A stretch of DNA of 64,000 nt, taken from Brumimicrobium sp035497735 (GTDB lineage Bacteria; Bacteroidota; Bacteroidia; Flavobacteriales_D; Crocinitomicaceae). The notes beneath the pieces are model-generated. The model was not told the origin of the DNA, made no database searches, and worked only from the letters and a program-made list of their open reading frames with translations. The stretch's first letter is position 1; each line of letters starts with the position of its first letter. Below, piece after piece: positions 44,252 to 52,562 of this stretch. The translations under genes were made by a program, and so were the position numbers. The stretch is taken from assembly GCA_035497735.1 (NCBI GenBank), contig DATJCX010000071.1:62001-126000 (forward strand), read 5' to 3'.

Positions 44252-45397
44252 GTGAGACCAATTTTATTGAAAACAATAGCATTATTTGTACTTATCGGGA
44301 TGGTATTCCCGATATTAGCACAGGAGGACCTTGATAAAGCCTTGTCGAGCGGGATAAGAACTGTGGTTATCGATCCTGGTCATGGAGGTAAAGATCCAGG
44401 CTGCCACGGTGGACTTACGAATGAAAAAACAGTGGTTTTAGCTATTAGCTTAAAACTGGGAGAATATATTCAAAGCAAATATCCTCATATTAAAGTGATT
44501 TATACACGAAAGGATGACCGTTTTATAGAATTAGACCAAAGAGCAAAAATCGCCAATGACAATCATGCAGACTTATTTATTTCAGTTCATGCGAATGCTG
44601 CTGGAGAAGCTGCTTACGGTGTGGAGACGTATGTTTTGGGACTGCATAGAACAAAGAGTCAGGAAGAGGTTGCAAAACGTGAGAATAGTACGATTTTCTT
44701 TGAGGACAACAGTGAAGAGAAGTATAAAGGATTTGAATTGTCAGCTGATGCTATTATTGCACGTCAGATTCAGTTAAGTGTTTTCCTAAATCAAAGTATT
44801 AGCTTGGCTTCTAAAATTCAAAATCAGTTTAAGTCAATCGGACGTTATGATAGAGGTGTTAAGCAAGCTGGATTCTTAGTGTTGTATAAGACTACAATGC
44901 CAAGTATCTTAGTTGAAACAGGATTCTTAACGAATAAAAATGAAGAGAAGTTCTTAAATGATCCTGCGAATCAAATTAAGATGGCTAATGCTATCTTTAA
45001 AGGGTTCCAAGAGTATGTTGCCGAAATTGATGGTGTGAATGTACTGGTTGAAAATGGGAAAGGATTTGAATCTTCTATTAAAGAAATAGAAAGCAAGCCG
45101 CTGGAAGATAATCATGGGAAGAAGGAAGAAAAAAATATCGTTTACTTCAAGGTTCAAATAGAAACGTCTAGAGAAAAATTAGCCTTGAATCATGCTAGAT
45201 TTAGAAATATTAATGTGCAAGAATACGCGCAAGATGGTCTGTTCAAATATACTTCAGGTGTTTTTGAGAATGACTTTAATTCAGCGAATGCTTATAAGAA
45301 CGAAATGCGAAAACTTGGCTTTGAACATGCATTTGTTGTCGGCTTCTTAAATGGTAATAGAATACCAATTGATGAGGCTTTAAAGTTGGCAAAGTAA
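44252..45397 (+). CDS. N-acetylmuramoyl-L-alanine amidase with SPOR-like tail
   Basis: The start is GTG 44252; it restores a complete signal peptide (MRPILLKTIALFVLIGMVFP then ILAQ), and no upstream ATG does so. The 381 residues contain an Amidase_3 zinc domain (about 33-255): TVVIDPGHGGKDPG with a zinc His, a Glu region around KYKGFEL, LFISVHANAA with the second His, and ILVETGFLTN with the catalytic Glu. Residues about 300-381 (YFKVQIETSREKLALN, LFKYTSGVFENDFNSANAYK) resemble a SPOR domain, which binds denuded glycan at division sites. It cleaves the amide bond between MurNAc and the stem peptide. It is divergent from lptD. Confidence 0.92.
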   Translation: MRPILLKTIALFVLIGMVFPILAQEDLDKALSSGIRTVVIDPGHGGKDPGCHGGLTNEKTVVLAISLKLGEYIQSKYPHIKVIYTRKDDRFIELDQRAKIANDNHADLFISVHANAAGEAAYGVETYVLGLHRTKSQEEVAKRENSTIFFEDNSEEKYKGFELSADAIIARQIQLSVFLNQSISLASKIQNQFKSIGRYDRGVKQAGFLVLYKTTMPSILVETGFLTNKNEEKFLNDPANQIKMANAIFKGFQEYVAEIDGVNVLVENGKGFESSIKEIESKPLEDNHGKKEEKNIVYFKVQIETSREKLALNHARFRNINVQEYAQDGLFKYTSGVFENDFNSANAYKNEMRKLGFEHAFVVGFLNGNRIPIDEALKLAK

Positions 45398-45419
45398 TTA
45401 AACCCGTAATTAGATGAAG

Positions 45420-45447
45420 AAAGACACGTTAATAGCGTGTCTTTTTC
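45420..45447 (+). terminator. Amidase terminator
   Basis: AAAGACACG (45420-45428), loop TTAATAG, CGTGTCTTT (45436-45444) and more T. A clear intrinsic terminator. The rest of the gap to 45640 is very AT-rich with loose repeats of TAATTTAG and AATAAAA, and no gene. Confidence 0.85.
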
Positions 45448-45640
45448 GTTTTTAGACGGATTTTAGAACTAAAATTCTGCTTACTAAAGCCTGTAAACTC
45501 CTTGTAAATGTTGCTATTTTCATTAGTTTGACATTCAATTGTTAACTTCTAATTTAGAATAAAACTAATTTAACTTAGAATTTTATTAATTTTATCCCTT
45601 AGGAATAAAATTTAGTAATTTAGCATAAAATTCATAAGTC

Positions 45641-46678
45641 TTGAAAGTTTCAAAAGAATTTAAAATAGGTTTAGCGGTGATATTATCAACTGCTTTATTG
45701 ATTTTGGGAGTCAATTACCTTAAAGGAAATAGTTTCTTTGGTGGTGATGATATTTATTATGGGCACTTTCCAACATCTGCTGGAATTTCGCCATCTTCAC
45801 CTGTGACGCTTAACGGAGTTGAAGTCGGGAAAGTTTTGGCTGTTGATTTAATGACGCCATCATCTTATACCGATCCTTCGAGACGAGTGCTGATTAAGTT
45901 TAGCGTTCAAACTTCTGGCTTGAACATAGCGAGAGGTTCTGGATTAAGAATCGTTCCTGGTGTATTGAGTACTGAAATGCAACTAGAGCAAAATTTTATT
46001 GCAGAGGAAGGGTACTTTAAAGTAGGAGACACGCTTCAAGGAACAGTAAGTCAGGAACTGACTGAACAAATTGAAACGCAATTGTTGCCAGTGAAGCGTA
46101 AGTTGGAAGACTTGATGACTTCGATTGATAATATTGTGAATTCAATCAGTGTTTTCTGGGATACTTCGGCAGCTTATTCTTTAGATCAAAGTTTAAATGA
46201 AGTGAAAATTGCTATCGGACGTTTTGGAAACGTTGCCTATGACTTAGAAGGATTGATTGCATCAGAAAAAGTGAAGTTGGCGAATATTTTCTCGAATGTT
46301 GAAGATATTACCTATAACTTTAAGCAAACGAATGTTGAATTGCAAAGAGCAATTGGAAATGTGGCGGAAATTACCGACTCACTATTGACTGCTGATTTGA
46401 AAGGAACAATTAATGAAGCAACGCTTACTTTGAAAAAGTTAAATGCAGCGCTTGAGGATACTTCAAATGGAAAAGGAACAATCGGTAAACTCTTACATGA
46501 TGAACAGTTGTACGATGAGTTAAATGCAACTGCTAAACGCCTACAAGATTTAGTTGAAGATATTAAGGTGCACCCAGAAAGATATATACACTTCTCCGTA
46601 TTTGGAGGAAAGTCTAAAGGTGTGCCTTTAACAAAGGATGAAGAGAAAAAGTTAAAAGAGTTACTAGAAAAACAATAA
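45641..46678 (+). CDS. MlaD/MCE-domain lipid-transport protein
   Basis: The start is TTG 45641 (MKVSKEFKIGLAVILSTALL); no ATG gives a complete N-terminus. The 345 residues hold one membrane anchor (about 9-26), then an MCE domain (about 35-115) with DDIYYGHFPTSAGISPSSPV, TLNGVEVGKVLAVDL and LRIVPGVLSTEMQLE. A long helical region follows (TEQIETQLLPVKRKLEDLM to the C-terminus), which in this family forms a hollow tunnel of helices. It should bind phospholipid between the membranes. The usual partners MlaE and MlaF are not adjacent, so they must be elsewhere if used. Confidence 0.88.
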   Translation: MKVSKEFKIGLAVILSTALLILGVNYLKGNSFFGGDDIYYGHFPTSAGISPSSPVTLNGVEVGKVLAVDLMTPSSYTDPSRRVLIKFSVQTSGLNIARGSGLRIVPGVLSTEMQLEQNFIAEEGYFKVGDTLQGTVSQELTEQIETQLLPVKRKLEDLMTSIDNIVNSISVFWDTSAAYSLDQSLNEVKIAIGRFGNVAYDLEGLIASEKVKLANIFSNVEDITYNFKQTNVELQRAIGNVAEITDSLLTADLKGTINEATLTLKKLNAALEDTSNGKGTIGKLLHDEQLYDELNATAKRLQDLVEDIKVHPERYIHFSVFGGKSKGVPLTKDEEKKLKELLEKQ

Positions 46679-46692
46679 TAAACAACTGAAAT

Positions 46693-48030
46693 ATGGTTTC
46701 AAGTATAATTTTTGCGGTTTTATTAATCGTCGGATTTGGTTACTTCGGAATGAATGCCAAAAGAATTTACGATAACATCAAATTGGGTCGTGATATTAAT
46801 AGATCTGACAACAAGGGAAAGCGTTTTAAAACAATGGCTCTGGTTGCTTTAGGTCAAAAGAAAATGTTTGCTAGACCAATTCCTGCAATGTTGCATATGG
46901 CTATTTACTTAGCTTTTGTGATTACGCAGATTGAGTTAATTGAAATTATTGTAGATGGAATCTCTGGTGCACACCGTACCTTTAGACCTGCTCTTGGTGG
47001 GTTCTATACTTTCATGATTTCATTTATTGAGTTCTTATCAGTCTTTGCATTTATTGCAACGCTGGCTTTCCTTTCTAGACGTAACTTGATTAAAGTGCCA
47101 CGCTTGAATATGCGGGAAATGAAAGGTTGGCCGAAGCTAGATGGTAACTTAATTCTATTCTTTGAATTGATGCTTATTATTTTTATTTTTATGATGAATG
47201 GCGCTGACGAAGTGCTATTTAATCGTGATGTTTCTCACGCAGCAATTACATTTACAGGTGACAATACCTTTAATTTCTCTTTCTCTAAGTATTTAGGGCC
47301 TTTCCTTTTTGGAGGAATGGAATCATCAACCTTGCTTGTTATTGAGAGGATAGGGTGGTGGGGACACATTCTTGTAGTGTTTACTTTTTTAAATTATCTT
47401 CCATACTCTAAACATTTACATATTATGTTGGCTTTCCCTGTTGTGTACTTCTCTAATTTAGAAGCAAAAGGAAAATTCCCGAATATGAAAGCAGTTATGG
47501 ATGAAGTGAAGATGATGATGGACCCTGACGCTGATCCATATGCTGCACCACCTGAGCCAGTTGGAGAACCACAACGATTTGGAGCGAAGGATGTTGAAGA
47601 TTTAACATGGAAAAACTTACTTGACTCTTATGCCTGTACCGAATGCGGTAGATGTACGGACGAATGTCCAGCGAATCAAACAGGGAAATTGCTTTCACCT
47701 CGTAAAGTAATGATGGATACCCGAGATAGATTGGTGGAGAAAGGAAATGGTATTAGAATCAATGGTAAAGATTTTGAAGATGATAAAGATTTACATTCTT
47801 ATATTTCAAAAGAAGAACTTTGGGCGTGTACAACATGTAATGCTTGTGTCGAAGCATGTCCTGTAAACCTTGACCCACTGAATATAATTTATCAGATGCG
47901 TCAGTTTCTAGTCATGGAGCAATCTATTGTTCAAAATGACTGGGTATCAATGAATACGAATATAGAAAACAATGGTGCACCATGGCAGTTTAGTCCAGAA
48001 GACAGACTGAATTGGGTGAATGAAGATTAA
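46693..48030 (+). CDS. Membrane Fe-S protein, heterodisulfide-reductase-like, cluster-binding part
   Basis: A 445-residue protein. The N-terminal 260 residues have about five membrane segments, like the cytochrome-b-type NarI/HdrE region. A soluble part follows with two 4Fe-4S motifs: CTECGRCTDECP near residue 315 and CTTCNACVEACPVNLDP near 379. The CCG domains that usually follow in HdrD or GlpC proteins are absent here and are encoded by the next gene, 24 bases downstream. Together they should pass electrons between the membrane quinone pool and an unknown soluble partner. No substrate is evident from the neighbours. Confidence 0.85.
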   Translation: MVSSIIFAVLLIVGFGYFGMNAKRIYDNIKLGRDINRSDNKGKRFKTMALVALGQKKMFARPIPAMLHMAIYLAFVITQIELIEIIVDGISGAHRTFRPALGGFYTFMISFIEFLSVFAFIATLAFLSRRNLIKVPRLNMREMKGWPKLDGNLILFFELMLIIFIFMMNGADEVLFNRDVSHAAITFTGDNTFNFSFSKYLGPFLFGGMESSTLLVIERIGWWGHILVVFTFLNYLPYSKHLHIMLAFPVVYFSNLEAKGKFPNMKAVMDEVKMMMDPDADPYAAPPEPVGEPQRFGAKDVEDLTWKNLLDSYACTECGRCTDECPANQTGKLLSPRKVMMDTRDRLVEKGNGIRINGKDFEDDKDLHSYISKEELWACTTCNACVEACPVNLDPLNIIYQMRQFLVMEQSIVQNDWVSMNTNIENNGAPWQFSPEDRLNWVNED

Positions 48031-48054
48031 TTTAATAAACTTATTATAAAAGAT

Positions 48055-48849
48055 ATGAGCGATTTATTGAAAGTGCCTACAATGGCAGAAATGACAGCAA
48101 ACGGAGAAGTGCCTGAAATTTTGTTCTGGGTAGGTTGTGCTGGAAGTTTTGATGATAGAGCAAAAAGGATAACGAAAGCAATCGTAAAGATTTTAAATAA
48201 AACAGAAACAAAGTTTGCAGTTTTAGGAGCTGAAGAGTCTTGTACTGGTGATCCAGCAAAACGTTCTGGGAATGAGTTTCTATTCCAAATGCAAGCAATG
48301 CAGAACATCATGGTTCTAAACGGATATGAAGTGAAAAAAATCGTAACAGGTTGTCCTCACTGTTTTAATACCATGAAAAATGAGTACCCTGAATTAGGAG
48401 GAAACTACGAAGTGATTCACCACACACAATTAATCCAATCATTAATAGATGAAGGAAAATTGAAAATTGCGGAAGGAGAACACTTTAAAGGTAAAAGAAT
48501 TACTTATCACGACCCATGTTACCTTGGGCGTGCTAACAATATCTACGAAGCACCAAGAGAGTTACTAGAAAAGCTAGATGCTGAACTTGTTGAAATGCGT
48601 AATTGTAGAAACAAGGCAACTTGTTGTGGAGCTGGAGGAGCACAAATGTGGAAGGAGTCTGAAAAAGGTACGAAAGAAGTGAACGTAAAGCGTACAGAAG
48701 AGGCTTTAGAAGTGAAAGCAAACATTATTGCGACTGCTTGTCCATTCTGTAATACAATGATGACTGACGGTGTTAAGAACAAAAACCAAGAGGGAAGTGT
48801 TGAAGTAATAGACATTGCTGAATTAATTGCTTCAGCAGCAGATTTATAA
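48055..48849 (+). CDS. CCG-domain Fe-S protein, heterodisulfide-reductase-like, catalytic part
   Basis: A 264-residue soluble protein with two cysteine-rich CCG domains. The first has ILFWVGCAGSFDDRAKR, CTGDPAKRSGNE and IVTGCPHCFNTMKNEYPELG. The second has YHDPCYLGRAN, KATCCGAGGAQMWKE and IIATACPFCNTMM. Such domains bind a non-cubane 4Fe-4S cluster in HdrB, which cleaves disulfides, and occur in GlpC, LutA and related oxidoreductases. It is the split-off C-terminal half of the preceding membrane protein. The substrate is unknown; thiol-disulfide, lactate or glycolate chemistry are possible. Confidence 0.87.
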   Translation: MSDLLKVPTMAEMTANGEVPEILFWVGCAGSFDDRAKRITKAIVKILNKTETKFAVLGAEESCTGDPAKRSGNEFLFQMQAMQNIMVLNGYEVKKIVTGCPHCFNTMKNEYPELGGNYEVIHHTQLIQSLIDEGKLKIAEGEHFKGKRITYHDPCYLGRANNIYEAPRELLEKLDAELVEMRNCRNKATCCGAGGAQMWKESEKGTKEVNVKRTEEALEVKANIIATACPFCNTMMTDGVKNKNQEGSVEVIDIAELIASAADL

Positions 48850-48856
48850 TTTTAAC

Positions 48857-49327
48857 ATGATGAAATATACAGAATTATTTGAAGAGTTTCCTGATCATTC
48901 TAAAGTGTGGATTTACCAAAGTAGCCGTCCATTGAATGAGTCAGAAATGAAAGAGTTGGAAACTGAATTGTTAAACTTTACCGGAAACTGGGATTCTCAT
49001 GGGAATCGTTTGGCAGCAACTGCTAAGGTGGTAAGTCCTTACTTCTCTATCGTAGTTGTAGACCAAGTATTAGTTGGTTTATGCGGTGGTTCAGTGGATT
49101 CTAAAGTTCGTTTCTTAAAAGAAATGGGGGAGAATTTAGGTACTAACTTCTTTGACAGAATGCATGTTACAATTTCAGAAAATGGAGAGGATAAACAAAT
49201 TCATTTTTCGGAATTAAAAAATCATACGGACGCATTGGTATATGATAGTTTAATAACTTCTTTAGGAGACTTTAGAAAAGGATGGCCAAAGGCAATTCAA
49301 GAAAGTAATTATGCGAATTTAGTTTAA
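48857..49327 (+). CDS. Conserved Bacteroidota hypothetical protein
   Basis: I start at ATG 48857 (MMKYTELFEEFPDHSKVWIY, 156 residues), seven bases after the preceding stop. An earlier in-frame ATG lies inside the Fe-S gene. Blocks include KVWIYQSSRPLNESEMKELE, NFTGNWDSHGNRLAATAKVV, YFSIVVVDQVLVGLCGGSVD and FFDRMHVTIS. Homologues are common in the phylum and are, as I recall, often labelled ABC transporter ATPase. No Walker A, signature or Walker B motif is present, so that label cannot be right. Function unknown; possibly linked to the Fe-S pair by operon. Confidence 0.72.
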   Translation: MMKYTELFEEFPDHSKVWIYQSSRPLNESEMKELETELLNFTGNWDSHGNRLAATAKVVSPYFSIVVVDQVLVGLCGGSVDSKVRFLKEMGENLGTNFFDRMHVTISENGEDKQIHFSELKNHTDALVYDSLITSLGDFRKGWPKAIQESNYANLV

Positions 49328-49351
49328 TTACGAAGACTATATACATAGGGG

Positions 49352-49377
49352 AAAGGGAGCGGAAGTTCCCTTTTTTT
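49352..49377 (+). terminator. Terminator of the mlaD-Fe-S operon
   Basis: AAAGGGA, loop of eight bases, TCCCTTT, then five more T. It lies 25 bases past the last stop. Confidence 0.75.
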
Positions 49378-49489
49378 ATTGTATGTTATTCTTGTATAGA
49401 AAGTTAGGTAAAGCATTGGTAACTTAGCTTACGTTGAGTGTCTATCCTTTTACTTTTCATGTTTTTAAGAAGTTTTATGAATTGATCTT

Positions 49490-49519
49490 TTTGAAAACCG
49501 CTTGAATTGTGTATGTTTA
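49490..49519 (+). promoter_or_regulatory. Probable promoter of the small lipoprotein gene
   Basis: TTTG (49490-49493), an 18-base spacer and TATGTTTA (49512-49519). The -7 element has one mismatch to TAnnTTTG. It gives a leader of about 25 bases. Confidence 0.5.
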
Positions 49520-49551
49520 TCCTAACAATTATTATTAAAACTTAATTTATT

Positions 49552-49956
49552 ATGAAAAAATATGTTTTTATTTTATCAATTACAACATTGATTTTTACTG
49601 TTTTATCATGTACAAAAGATGGGTATAAAACAGCGGAACAGCTGAAATATAAAGTTGAATTTGAAACCACCGATCCGTCAATTGATCCAGATGGAACAAT
49701 GACCATATATAGCAATGCCTTTGATACAACAATGGTGAAATCAATTGGCTCGGAGGCTGGTTCTAGCGGTGTATATAATTGGAGTGATATTGTTAATTGG
49801 GAAACTTCTTCAGGAATGAAAATAAATCCTGATAACAACACAAAAGCAAAACTGTTAGTTACTTTTAGAGGTGATGTTATGGCAGATATCCAAGGAGATT
49901 TTGGAGAAGAAGTGAAGTTTAAGAAAACTTATAGCAAAGATGAATTTAAAGAGTAA
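49552..49956 (+). CDS. Small lipoprotein of unknown function
   Basis: A 134-residue protein with a lipoprotein signal ending at Cys20 (TVLSC), followed by TKDGYK. The mature part is a likely single beta-sandwich: LKYKVEFETTDPSIDPDGTM, then VYNWSDIVNWETSSGMKINP and KLLVTFRGDVMADIQGDFG. No acidic surface-export run directly follows the Cys, so a periplasmic-facing location is more likely. I do not recognise the family. It has its own promoter and a very strong terminator, so it is a single-gene unit. Confidence 0.75.
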   Translation: MKKYVFILSITTLIFTVLSCTKDGYKTAEQLKYKVEFETTDPSIDPDGTMTIYSNAFDTTMVKSIGSEAGSSGVYNWSDIVNWETSSGMKINPDNNTKAKLLVTFRGDVMADIQGDFGEEVKFKKTYSKDEFKE

Positions 49957-49972
49957 GGTTGACTTTGTATAA

Positions 49973-50009
49973 AAGCAAAAAGGGTGTCCATTGGACACCC
50001 TTTTTGCTT
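49973..50009. terminator. Strong bidirectional terminator
   Basis: AAGCAAAAAGGGTGTCC (49973-49989), loop ATT, and GGACACCCTTTTTGCTT (49993-50009) form a perfect 17-bp stem between the lipoprotein gene and the converging thiolase gene. Confidence 0.93.
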
Positions 50010-50022
50010 TATATAAATGTTA

Positions 50023-51201
50023 TTATTCTACATTCTCAATAACCATTGCAGAAGCACCACCACCACCGTTACAAATTCCAGCAGCTCCGTACTTACCTCC
50101 GTTTTGTTTAAGAACGTTGATTAAAGTTACAATAATTCTAGAACCAGAATTTCCTAGTGGGTGACCTAAAGCTACTGCTCCTCCGTTCACATCCACCTTT
50201 GCAGGATCAAGTTCTAATAACTTAGTGTTTACTAATCCAACTACTGAGAAAGCTTGATTTAACTCCCAGAAGTCGATATCACTAACTTTTAAACCTGCTC
50301 TGTTTAATGCAACAGGAACAGCTTTAGAAGGTGCAGTTGTAAACCATTTTGGTTCTTGAGATGCATCTCCGTATCCTACAATCTTAGCGATTGGCTTTAA
50401 TCCGTATTTTTCTACTGCTTCTTTTGATGCTAATACCAATGCCGAAGCACCGTCATTTAATGTAGATGAATTCGCAGCAGTTACAGTTCCATCTTTTGTA
50501 AAAGCTGGACGTAATCCTGTAATTTTATCCATATTTACGTTTGTGTACTCTTCGTCAACACTAACAATAACTGGCTCACCTCTTCTTTGTGGAACTTCAA
50601 CAGGAACGATTTCATTGTCGAATTTACCTTCACTCCAAGCTTTTGCACTTCTTTCGTAAGAAGTTTTAGCAAAATTGTCTTGGTCTTCTCTAGAGAATTT
50701 GTACTCTGTAGCACAAGTGTCAGCACAAACTCCCATGTGAATTTGGTCGTAAACATCTGTTAGACCATCTTTCACCATTCCATCAATCATTTGAATGTTT
50801 CCTAGTTTAACACCATTTCTAGCGTTTACATAGTGAGGAACCATACTCATGTTTTCCATTCCTCCAGCAATAACAATATGATTGTCACCCGCAAGAATAG
50901 TTTGAGCAGCTAAAGAAAGTGCTTTCATTCCAGATGCACATACTTTGTTAACAGTTGTACAAGGAACATTCTCAGAAACACCTGCAAACATTGCAGCTTG
51001 TCGAGCTGGTGCTTGTCCTAAATTTGCTTGCAATACGTTACCCATAAATACTTCGTCGATATGCTCAACATTGATATTTGCTCTTTCTACAGCTCCTTTG
51101 ATTGCTGTTGCTCCTAATTGAGTCGCTGGAACAGTTGATAAACTACCCATAAAGCTCCCTATTGGAGTTCTAGCAGCTGAAATGATATAAACTTCCTTCA
51201 T
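50023..51201 (-). CDS. Acetyl-CoA C-acetyltransferase (thiolase)
   Basis: A 392-residue thiolase of normal length. The acyl-accepting Cys is C88 in NKVCASGMKALS. The second site is in NGGAVALGHPLGNSGSR (His) and GICNGGGGASAMVI (Cys). MSMVPHYV and the covering loop lack features that would separate long-chain from acetoacetyl-CoA thiolase by eye, but the short loop and AAQTILAGDNHIVIAGGMEN block look like biosynthetic-type acetyl-CoA acetyltransferases. It joins two acetyl-CoA, or cleaves acetoacetyl-CoA. It is transcribed alone. Confidence 0.93.
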   Translation of the reverse strand: MKEVYIISAARTPIGSFMGSLSTVPATQLGATAIKGAVERANINVEHIDEVFMGNVLQANLGQAPARQAAMFAGVSENVPCTTVNKVCASGMKALSLAAQTILAGDNHIVIAGGMENMSMVPHYVNARNGVKLGNIQMIDGMVKDGLTDVYDQIHMGVCADTCATEYKFSREDQDNFAKTSYERSAKAWSEGKFDNEIVPVEVPQRRGEPVIVSVDEEYTNVNMDKITGLRPAFTKDGTVTAANSSTLNDGASALVLASKEAVEKYGLKPIAKIVGYGDASQEPKWFTTAPSKAVPVALNRAGLKVSDIDFWELNQAFSVVGLVNTKLLELDPAKVDVNGGAVALGHPLGNSGSRIIVTLINVLKQNGGKYGAAGICNGGGGASAMVIENVE

Positions 51202-51453
51202 GATTTCTTAATGATTTATTTTTAAACTGCCACGAAAGTACGAAATTCTTCACTAAAAACCTTAAAAAGCAGTGGCTATTTTATGCTTGGTGAAAATTTC
51301 AGTCTTCTATCTTTCTTGCAAGTAAATTTTAAGAATTATAGTTAAGAATTCTGTTGTTATCTTTCTGATAGTGAAATATGAACTGTGTTTTTCCTGTTTT
51401 TTAACTCTTTATCTCAGGGCTTACTCTGAAAAGAGCGTTTTATCTGACCAAGA

Positions 51454-51485
51454 TTTGTTTAAATACGATTTAAACCATATTTTTG
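51454..51485 (+). promoter_or_regulatory. Promoter of the DUF3078 gene
   Basis: TTTG (51454-51457), a 20-base spacer and TATTTTTG (51478-51485) match the full Bacteroidota consensus at standard spacing, 24 bases before the ATG. This is one of the two best promoters in the window. The rest of 51202-51508 holds no gene. Confidence 0.75.
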
Positions 51486-51508
51486 TCCTCGATAAAAAAT
51501 AAAATGAA

Positions 51509-52435
51509 ATGAAAAAGAACTTTATGAAAATTGCAACATTAAGTTTGATCAGTATTTTTCTTGTTCCTTCACTGAACGCTCAAGAAGAATCTGAACCAAC
51601 CACGCCTGTTGCAAAGGTTTCTAATTGGAAGTTAGAAAGTATTTATTCTTTAAACGTAACGCAATCAGCTTTTGTTAACTGGAATGCGGGTGGACGTAAT
51701 AATATTTCTGGATTGGCTTTTATTAGCGGGTTTGCAGAATATAGTAAAGACAGAATTAAATGGTCTAACTATCTAACAACTGGTTTAGGTGGGGTACAAT
51801 ACTTCGATTCTGGATTAGAAAAAACAGAAGACGTTATTGATCTTCAGTCTTCATTTGCATATGGACTTAAAGATCCTTGGTATATTTCTTTCTTAGGAGG
51901 TTTTAAGACACAGTACTTAAACGGATATGCAAATGTTGGAGATACAATTTATGCATCTCGTTTCATGGCTCCTGGTTATGTAAACTTATCACTGGGGATT
52001 GAGTATATTCCAAATGACAACTTAAAGGTATTATTATCGCCAGTTTCTGGTAAATTCACGATTGTGAATGACGATTACTTATCTTCTATAGGTTCGTTCG
52101 GCGTAGATCCAGGGAAAACTTTTAGAGCTGAATTTGGTTCGTACCTTCGTGTAATCTACAAGAAAGAAATTGCAAAGAACATTAACTTGAAGTCTCGTTT
52201 AGAGTTATTTTCTAACTATTTCCACAATCCACAAAATATTGACGTTAACGCAGAGGTAATCCTTGACTTTAAAATCAATAAGTGGTTCTCTGCAATGTTG
52301 CAGTTTAATATGATTTATGATGATGATATTCACATCGAAGATAGACATGGAAACGTAGGTCCTAGAACGCAGTTTAAACAAGTTTTAGGTATCGGTATTG
52401 CTTATAGATTAGCAAACTTCGAAGAGAAAAAATAA
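51509..52435 (+). CDS. DUF3078 outer-membrane protein
   Basis: A 308-residue secreted protein with a signal peptide ending PSLNAQ. The mature start WKLESIYSLNVTQSAFVNWN followed by AGGRNNISGLAFISGFAEYS is the DUF3078 hallmark. Barrel strands alternate through to FKQVLGIGIAYRLANFEEKK. The family is confined mainly to Bacteroidota and has no assigned function; it is assumed to be an outer-membrane barrel. It is a single-gene unit with a full promoter and a clean terminator, which suggests steady and substantial expression. Confidence 0.85.
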   Translation: MKKNFMKIATLSLISIFLVPSLNAQEESEPTTPVAKVSNWKLESIYSLNVTQSAFVNWNAGGRNNISGLAFISGFAEYSKDRIKWSNYLTTGLGGVQYFDSGLEKTEDVIDLQSSFAYGLKDPWYISFLGGFKTQYLNGYANVGDTIYASRFMAPGYVNLSLGIEYIPNDNLKVLLSPVSGKFTIVNDDYLSSIGSFGVDPGKTFRAEFGSYLRVIYKKEIAKNINLKSRLELFSNYFHNPQNIDVNAEVILDFKINKWFSAMLQFNMIYDDDIHIEDRHGNVGPRTQFKQVLGIGIAYRLANFEEKK

Positions 52436-52459
52436 TCGAAGATCTTAATATATTTAAAT

Positions 52460-52487
52460 GCCATGGTAGAAATATCATGGCTTTTTT
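52460..52487 (+). terminator. DUF3078 gene terminator
   Basis: GCCATGGTA, GAAA tetraloop, TATCATGGC (one G-T pair), then six T. Confidence 0.85.
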
Positions 52488-52562
52488 ATTTTCACCTTAA
52501 TAGCATGAAAATCTTTCTCTTTCATACTTATAATTTCAAGCAATAAAATTATCTTCGCTTTT

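Noticed and set aside
45450..45640. AT-rich loose repeats (TAATTTAG, AATAAAA) before the MlaD-like gene as a phase-variable or binding array
   Set aside because: The copies are irregular and few, as expected by chance in such AT-rich DNA.
48827..48856. Upstream ATG of the conserved protein after the Fe-S pair
   Set aside because: It overlaps the end of the Fe-S gene and adds non-conserved residues; ATG 48857 sits seven bases past the stop.
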